Assembly: GCA_965263215.1 (NCBI GenBank)
Contig: OZ253663.1
Location: 744,001 to 808,000, forward strand
Direction of reading: 5' to 3'
Length of the DNA stretch: 64,000 bases
Source: UBA1672 sp965263215
Lineage (GTDB): Bacteria; Pseudomonadota; Alphaproteobacteria; Micavibrionales; Micavibrionaceae
The translations under genes were made by a program, and so were the position numbers. Each line of letters begins with the position of its first letter. Within the stretch, counting starts at the first letter, position 1. This document shows positions 61,105 to 64,000 of this stretch, piece by piece. The notes beneath the pieces were generated by a model. The model did no database searches, was not told the DNA's origin, and saw nothing but the letters and a program-made list of their open reading frames with translations.

Positions 61105-61165
61105 CAAAAAAAGTACCGCCCCGTTAGTGAGTTTGTATATGGGGCAAGTGAGCGCGGGGCGATAC
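61105..61165 (-). terminator. Terminator-like hairpin in the leader of the small membrane-protein pair
   Basis: On the minus strand GTATCGCCCCG pairs with CGGGGCGGTAC (one G-T wobble) across a 31-nt loop and is followed directly by seven Ts. It lies about 100 bp after the gene at 61268-61642 and only 20 bp before the start of the membrane-protein gene at 61085. It may be the end of the fabG transcript, or an attenuator if the downstream pair is read through it; there is no room for a promoter between the T-run and the start codon. Confidence 0.7.
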
Positions 61166-61267
61166 TGTCCTTGTTGCTGTTTATGTTTCCAGAATACGGC
61201 ATTGATCCGCGTGATATGTCAAAAGCGTGTAAAAGGGATGTAAAATATTTGTAAAATGAGTGGGTAG

Positions 61268-61642
61268 CTAAACGGCAACGATTTGATAATCATCAGAATA
61301 TATAATCCTACCAACAAAATCGGATTTAGTAACTTTTATGAGGTGTCCATAATCTTCTAAAATCATTTTGAGTTCCCAAAATTTACTGACCATTTCGGTA
61401 GCATCGGATTTTAACCAACTTATACCATGATTATTTTTTCTATAAGCACCCTTGCTTTTGGATGCAGAAAATTTATCGGGAATCGGTAGTTCTTTATTAA
61501 AATAATCGAGTAACTCTTTTATTTTATCTCTTTGATAATGCTCTAAATCTTGATCTTCAGTAAGTCGGTACGCAAGAGTAAAAATTCCAACGTGCGTACC
61601 TAGGTCTTTATTCTTTTCTTCAATTTCGAAACGAATAAACAC
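61268..61642 (-). CDS. Hypothetical protein directly downstream of fabG
   Basis: The 124-residue protein starts at GTG 61642, two bases after the fabG stop. It belongs to a recurrent but unnamed hypothetical family with the core SKSKGAYRKNNHGISWLKSDATE and an N-terminal beta strand VFIRFEIEE; related proteins are scattered in accessory regions of unrelated bacteria. It is A+T-rich compared with fabG, which suggests it was acquired. There is no recognisable enzyme motif. It may be translated only by coupling, as its own ribosome site is poor. Confidence 0.7.
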   Translation of the reverse strand: MFIRFEIEEKNKDLGTHVGIFTLAYRLTEDQDLEHYQRDKIKELLDYFNKELPIPDKFSASKSKGAYRKNNHGISWLKSDATEMVSKFWELKMILEDYGHLIKVTKSDFVGRIIYSDDYQIVAV

Positions 61643-61644
61643 GA

Positions 61645-62382
61645 CTAAATCATCGCCATGCCGCCATTCACGTGAATGGTTTGGCCTGTCACATATCCGG
61701 CTTCATCACTGGCGAGGAAGACGGCCGCCGCGGCGATGTCTGAGCTTGCGCCCATTTTCTTGGCGGGGATGTTCGCGTTGATGGCATCTTTTTGATCATC
61801 GGTGAGCGCATCAGTCATGGCGGTGGCGATAAAGCCCGGCGCAATACAATTCACCGTAATCCCGCGGCTAGCCACTTCTGCGGCCATGGCCTTGCTCCAC
61901 CCGATCATACCGGCCTTGGAGGCGACGTAGTTACATTGCCCCGGATTACCCGTAACACCAACAACCGATGAAATATTCACGATTCGTCCGCTGCGGCGTT
62001 TCATCATGCCGCGCTGCACCGCTTGAGCGAGCTTGAAGGGGGCGGTTAGGTTTACATCCAGAACATCTTGCCAGTCATCCGCGCTCATCCGCATGGAAAG
62101 GCCATCGCGTGTTAAGCCTGCATTATTCACCAGAATATCAATTTGCCCCATGGCTTCGTCTGCGCGTTTGATTAAATCTTTGATCGATTCATCATCAGAA
62201 AGATCAGCAGGCAGGACATGAACACGGTCGCCAAGCTCCGCCGCCAGAGCGTTCAATTTCTCTTCATTACGGCCTGAAATCCCAACAACGGCGCCTTGCG
62301 CGTGCAGTGATTTTGCAATTTCTCCACCAATTCCGCCTGTTGCGCCCGTTACAAGCGCACATTTTTCTGTAAAATCGAACAT
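61645..62382 (-). CDS. fabG: 3-oxoacyl-[acyl-carrier-protein] reductase
   Basis: The 245-residue short-chain dehydrogenase has the NADP motif TGATGGIGGEIAKSL, the NNAG motif, the active-site SSVVGVTGNPGQCNYVASKAG (serine, tyrosine, lysine) and the C-terminal VTGQTIHVNGGMAMI, the FabG signature. It reduces beta-ketoacyl-ACP in fatty-acid elongation in the cytoplasm. It lies near fabD (63294) but in a separate unit, with two unknown genes on the other strand in between. The gene at 61268 starts right after it. Confidence 0.96.
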   Translation of the reverse strand: MFDFTEKCALVTGATGGIGGEIAKSLHAQGAVVGISGRNEEKLNALAAELGDRVHVLPADLSDDESIKDLIKRADEAMGQIDILVNNAGLTRDGLSMRMSADDWQDVLDVNLTAPFKLAQAVQRGMMKRRSGRIVNISSVVGVTGNPGQCNYVASKAGMIGWSKAMAAEVASRGITVNCIAPGFIATAMTDALTDDQKDAINANIPAKKMGASSDIAAAAVFLASDEAGYVTGQTIHVNGGMAMI

Positions 62383-62473
62383 ATTTTGTTAACCTTTTTT
62401 CTATATAGTGTACCTAAGATTTAAACATTAGGAATGGGCTTGTAAAGACGAGAAAAAAGAGTAATATGCCCCA

Positions 62474-62492
62474 TTAAATGAGAATCGTTATC
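62474..62492. promoter_or_regulatory. Candidate Fur box
   Basis: TTAAATGAGAATCGTTATC matches the classical 19-bp Fur consensus GATAATGATAATCATTATC at 14 of 19 positions. It is in the divergent gap between fabG (leftward) and the two-gene unit at 62617. Alphaproteobacterial Fur sites vary, so this is only a candidate; if real, it would make the rightward pair iron-responsive. Confidence 0.4.
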
Positions 62493-62616
62493 AACTGAGT
62501 AAAGGGAACTGTATTTTTATTGACATAGCGCGGAAGCAGGCGTAAAGCTGTCGAAATAGTGAATTATTAGTTATTTTTTGTGCACTTTGTCGAAAAGATA
62601 TGGTAGAAATAAGGAA

Positions 62617-62949
62617 ATGAGCTTATCTGCGCAAATGAAACAACAGTTCTTTAAAGCTGCTGAGGCGGTTCTTACCGACCCTAGGTTTCAGCAGAAGCCC
62701 GTTTTGTATATCGAAATCGAGACATTCAAACAGATTTTCAGCCCGATTAAACGCGTTTTAGAAAGCGATCCCATGCATGATGGATCGGAAATAAAACTTA
62801 GCCGTCAAATCGAAGAATTACGCCGTATGTGCTTGGAAGCGCAAGTTGCGCGCGCCACCAAAGATAAACACACCAAAGAACGCCGTACGAAACTGATCAA
62901 TACCCTGCAAGGATTGATGGAAAAAGTGCAGGAGGTCGAAAATGCCTGA
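62617..62949 (+). CDS. Hypothetical 110-residue coiled-coil protein
   Basis: The ATG at 62617 gives a soluble protein with two long helices rich in Glu, Lys and Arg (from QIEELRRMCLEAQVARATKD to KLINTLQGLMEKVQEVENA). An upstream TTG frame extension has no ribosome site. No family was recognised. The stop overlaps the next start by 8 bp, so the two are coupled; a Fur-like sequence lies upstream. Confidence 0.68.
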   Translation: MSLSAQMKQQFFKAAEAVLTDPRFQQKPVLYIEIETFKQIFSPIKRVLESDPMHDGSEIKLSRQIEELRRMCLEAQVARATKDKHTKERRTKLINTLQGLMEKVQEVENA

Positions 62950-63283
62950 TGGTATGCTTTACAAACCAGCCGGTATGATCCCGCTCGATTCAGATGAGTT
63001 TGCGGATTTATCTGACACTTTGGCGGAAATGCTCGGTGAGGCAGGGGCTATCTTCGGCGAATCTCTACACCGTGATGATATCGGTGATGCAATCTCGGAA
63101 GTTGGGCAGAATATCAGAGGCGCGCAAAAGCGTTCGTGGTTTCCTGACCCTGACTTTAAAGAAGCAGTGCCTGTTGAGGATATGGATATTGCTTTTGGTG
63201 ATGCTGCGTTTGATCCGCATGCGGACGAGTTCGACGAGAATGAACCTGAGCTTGTAGTTCATGAAACACTCGATGCGCATTAA
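62942..63283 (+). CDS. Hypothetical acidic 113-residue protein
   Basis: The protein is acidic and mostly helical, with a Gly/Ile-rich central segment (DDIGDAISEVGQNIRGAQKR) and a very acidic C-terminal third (PVEDMDIAFGDAAFDPHADE and beyond). No family was recognised. It overlaps the coiled-coil protein gene by 8 bp and ends 10 bp before the convergent fabD. Confidence 0.65.
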   Translation: MPDGMLYKPAGMIPLDSDEFADLSDTLAEMLGEAGAIFGESLHRDDIGDAISEVGQNIRGAQKRSWFPDPDFKEAVPVEDMDIAFGDAAFDPHADEFDENEPELVVHETLDAH

Positions 63284-63293
63284 ACGCTTCGGT

Positions 63294-64000
63294 TTATCCT
63301 TTTAATTTTTCAATCAAAGATTCGATTTGTTCCGGCGTGCCGACGCTTTCGCACGCAATGGAACGATCAATACGGCGTGCAAGGCCGCTCAGGACTTTAC
63401 CCGCGCCGAGTTCAACCATTTGATCCACGCCTTGGTCACGCATATATAAAACAGATTCTCTCCAGCGCACCATGCCTGTGATTTGTTCAATCAGAAGCTC
63501 TTTCAATCTTTCGGCATTACTTTCTGCTGTGGCAGTTACGTTTGCAACAACCGGAACAACCGGTGCGTTGAATGTCGTGTCGGCCAAGGCAGGTGCCATG
63601 GCTTCGGCGGCGGGGGACATTAAGGCACAGTGGAAAGGCGCACTCACAGGGAGGATTACGGCCTTGCGTGCACCACGCTCTGTGGCAAGGGTAACGGCGC
63701 GCTCAACGGCTTCTTTATGACCGCTAACAACGACTTGCCCGTCGGAATTATCATTGGCGGCGGTGCAAACTTCGCTGTGTGCTGCGGCTTTGGCGATTTC
63801 TGCGACGACATCAAAATCCAGCCCTAAAACCGCGGCCATAGAGCCGACGCCGACGGGTACAGCGCGTTGCATCGATTGTCCGCGTAATTTTAAAAGGCGC
63901 GCTGTATCACCAATCGCGATTGTGCCAACGGCAGTTAAGGCGGAATACTCTCCCAATGAATGGCCTGCAACAAAAGAACACGCATCTTTTAACGCGATGC
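63294..64000 (-). CDS. fabD: Malonyl-CoA:ACP transacylase, C-terminal part (cut by window edge)
   Basis: The frame continues beyond base 64000, where it reads ...ALKDACSFVAGHSLGEYSAL, i.e. the catalytic GHSLGE serine loop of FabD. The visible 235 residues contain the ferredoxin-like subdomain, the catalytic histidine in LPVSAPFHCALM, and the PVVANVTA and ELGAGKVLSGLARR motifs. The N-terminal part, about 75-80 residues, lies outside the window. It loads malonyl groups onto ACP for fatty-acid synthesis. The ATG-like start often placed at 63956 is a TTG leucine codon inside the GHSL motif, not a start. Confidence 0.95.
   Translation of the reverse strand, partial: IALKDACSFVAGHSLGEYSALTAVGTIAIGDTARLLKLRGQSMQRAVPVGVGSMAAVLGLDFDVVAEIAKAAAHSEVCTAANDNSDGQVVVSGHKEAVERAVTLATERGARKAVILPVSAPFHCALMSPAAEAMAPALADTTFNAPVVPVVANVTATAESNAERLKELLIEQITGMVRWRESVLYMRDQGVDQMVELGAGKVLSGLARRIDRSIACESVGTPEQIESLIEKLKG

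Noticed and set aside
63956..64000. Start of fabD at 63956
   Set aside because: The codon is a TTG leucine inside the catalytic GHSLGE motif and the frame continues past the window end.
1..64000. tRNA, rRNA or CRISPR features
   Set aside because: No cloverleaf, rRNA core or regularly spaced repeat array was seen on reading both strands; a dedicated search was not possible.

Overview
The window reads as chromosomal DNA of an alphaproteobacterium with moderate G+C (mid-forties by eye). The best lineage markers are the FYDLN-acid protein (22635-23087), which is essentially alphaproteobacterial, and the PrmA, FabG/FabD, ThiC, PhoH and class Ia ribonucleotide reductase types. A Micavibrio-like lineage is possible but unproven. 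No rRNA, tRNA, CRISPR array, transposase or integrase was recognised. Gene density is high, on both strands.

Region by region. 1-9.2 kb: the end of an RND efflux pump, then a leftward block with a saccharopine-dehydrogenase-like enzyme, a 1488-residue glycine-zipper/coiled-coil protein with a small acidic partner, and a free-standing HD domain of the CCA-adding-enzyme type. 9.5-12.1 kb: an imelysin/di-haem oxidoreductase pair. 12.1-18.6 kb: a TetR regulator and a complete tripartite RND pump; near-identical palindromes lie before the regulator and before the pump. 18.6-20.5 kb: a compact ydbH-ynbE-ydbL operon (inner-to-outer membrane lipid homeostasis). 20.6-23.1 kb: a malonyl-CoA-decarboxylase-like protein, PrmA and FYDLN protein. 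23.2-36 kb: a fatty-acid use region with thiolase, bifunctional hydroxyacyl-CoA dehydrogenase/enoyl-CoA hydratase, acyl-CoA dehydrogenase, SCP2, thioesterase and FadL, plus a ceramidase-like membrane protein. An Abi-type HEPN gene sits between the thiolase and the hydratase genes; a 14-bp copy of the thiolase 3' end flanks it.

36-43 kb: Sco1, then a TPP riboswitch driving an isomerase of the CHMI family and thiC, then an orphan nucleotide-cyclase-like gene, a TerB-like membrane protein, an RNase H-like protein and PhoH. 43-56.8 kb: threonine dehydratase, nrdB and nrdA about 7 kb apart (each preceded by paired NrdR-like boxes), a histidine phosphatase, Zur, MsrB, an acyltransferase/methyltransferase pair and an ArgO-like exporter. 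56.8-64 kb: pyruvate kinase, a half-length asparaginase-like protein, small unknown and membrane proteins, fabG and the 5'-truncated fabD at the window edge.

No complete new system can be proven from sequence alone. The strongest candidates for a second look are the Abi insertion in the fad operon, the giant protein with its small partner, the CHMI isomerase under thiamine control and the orphan cyclase-like gene.
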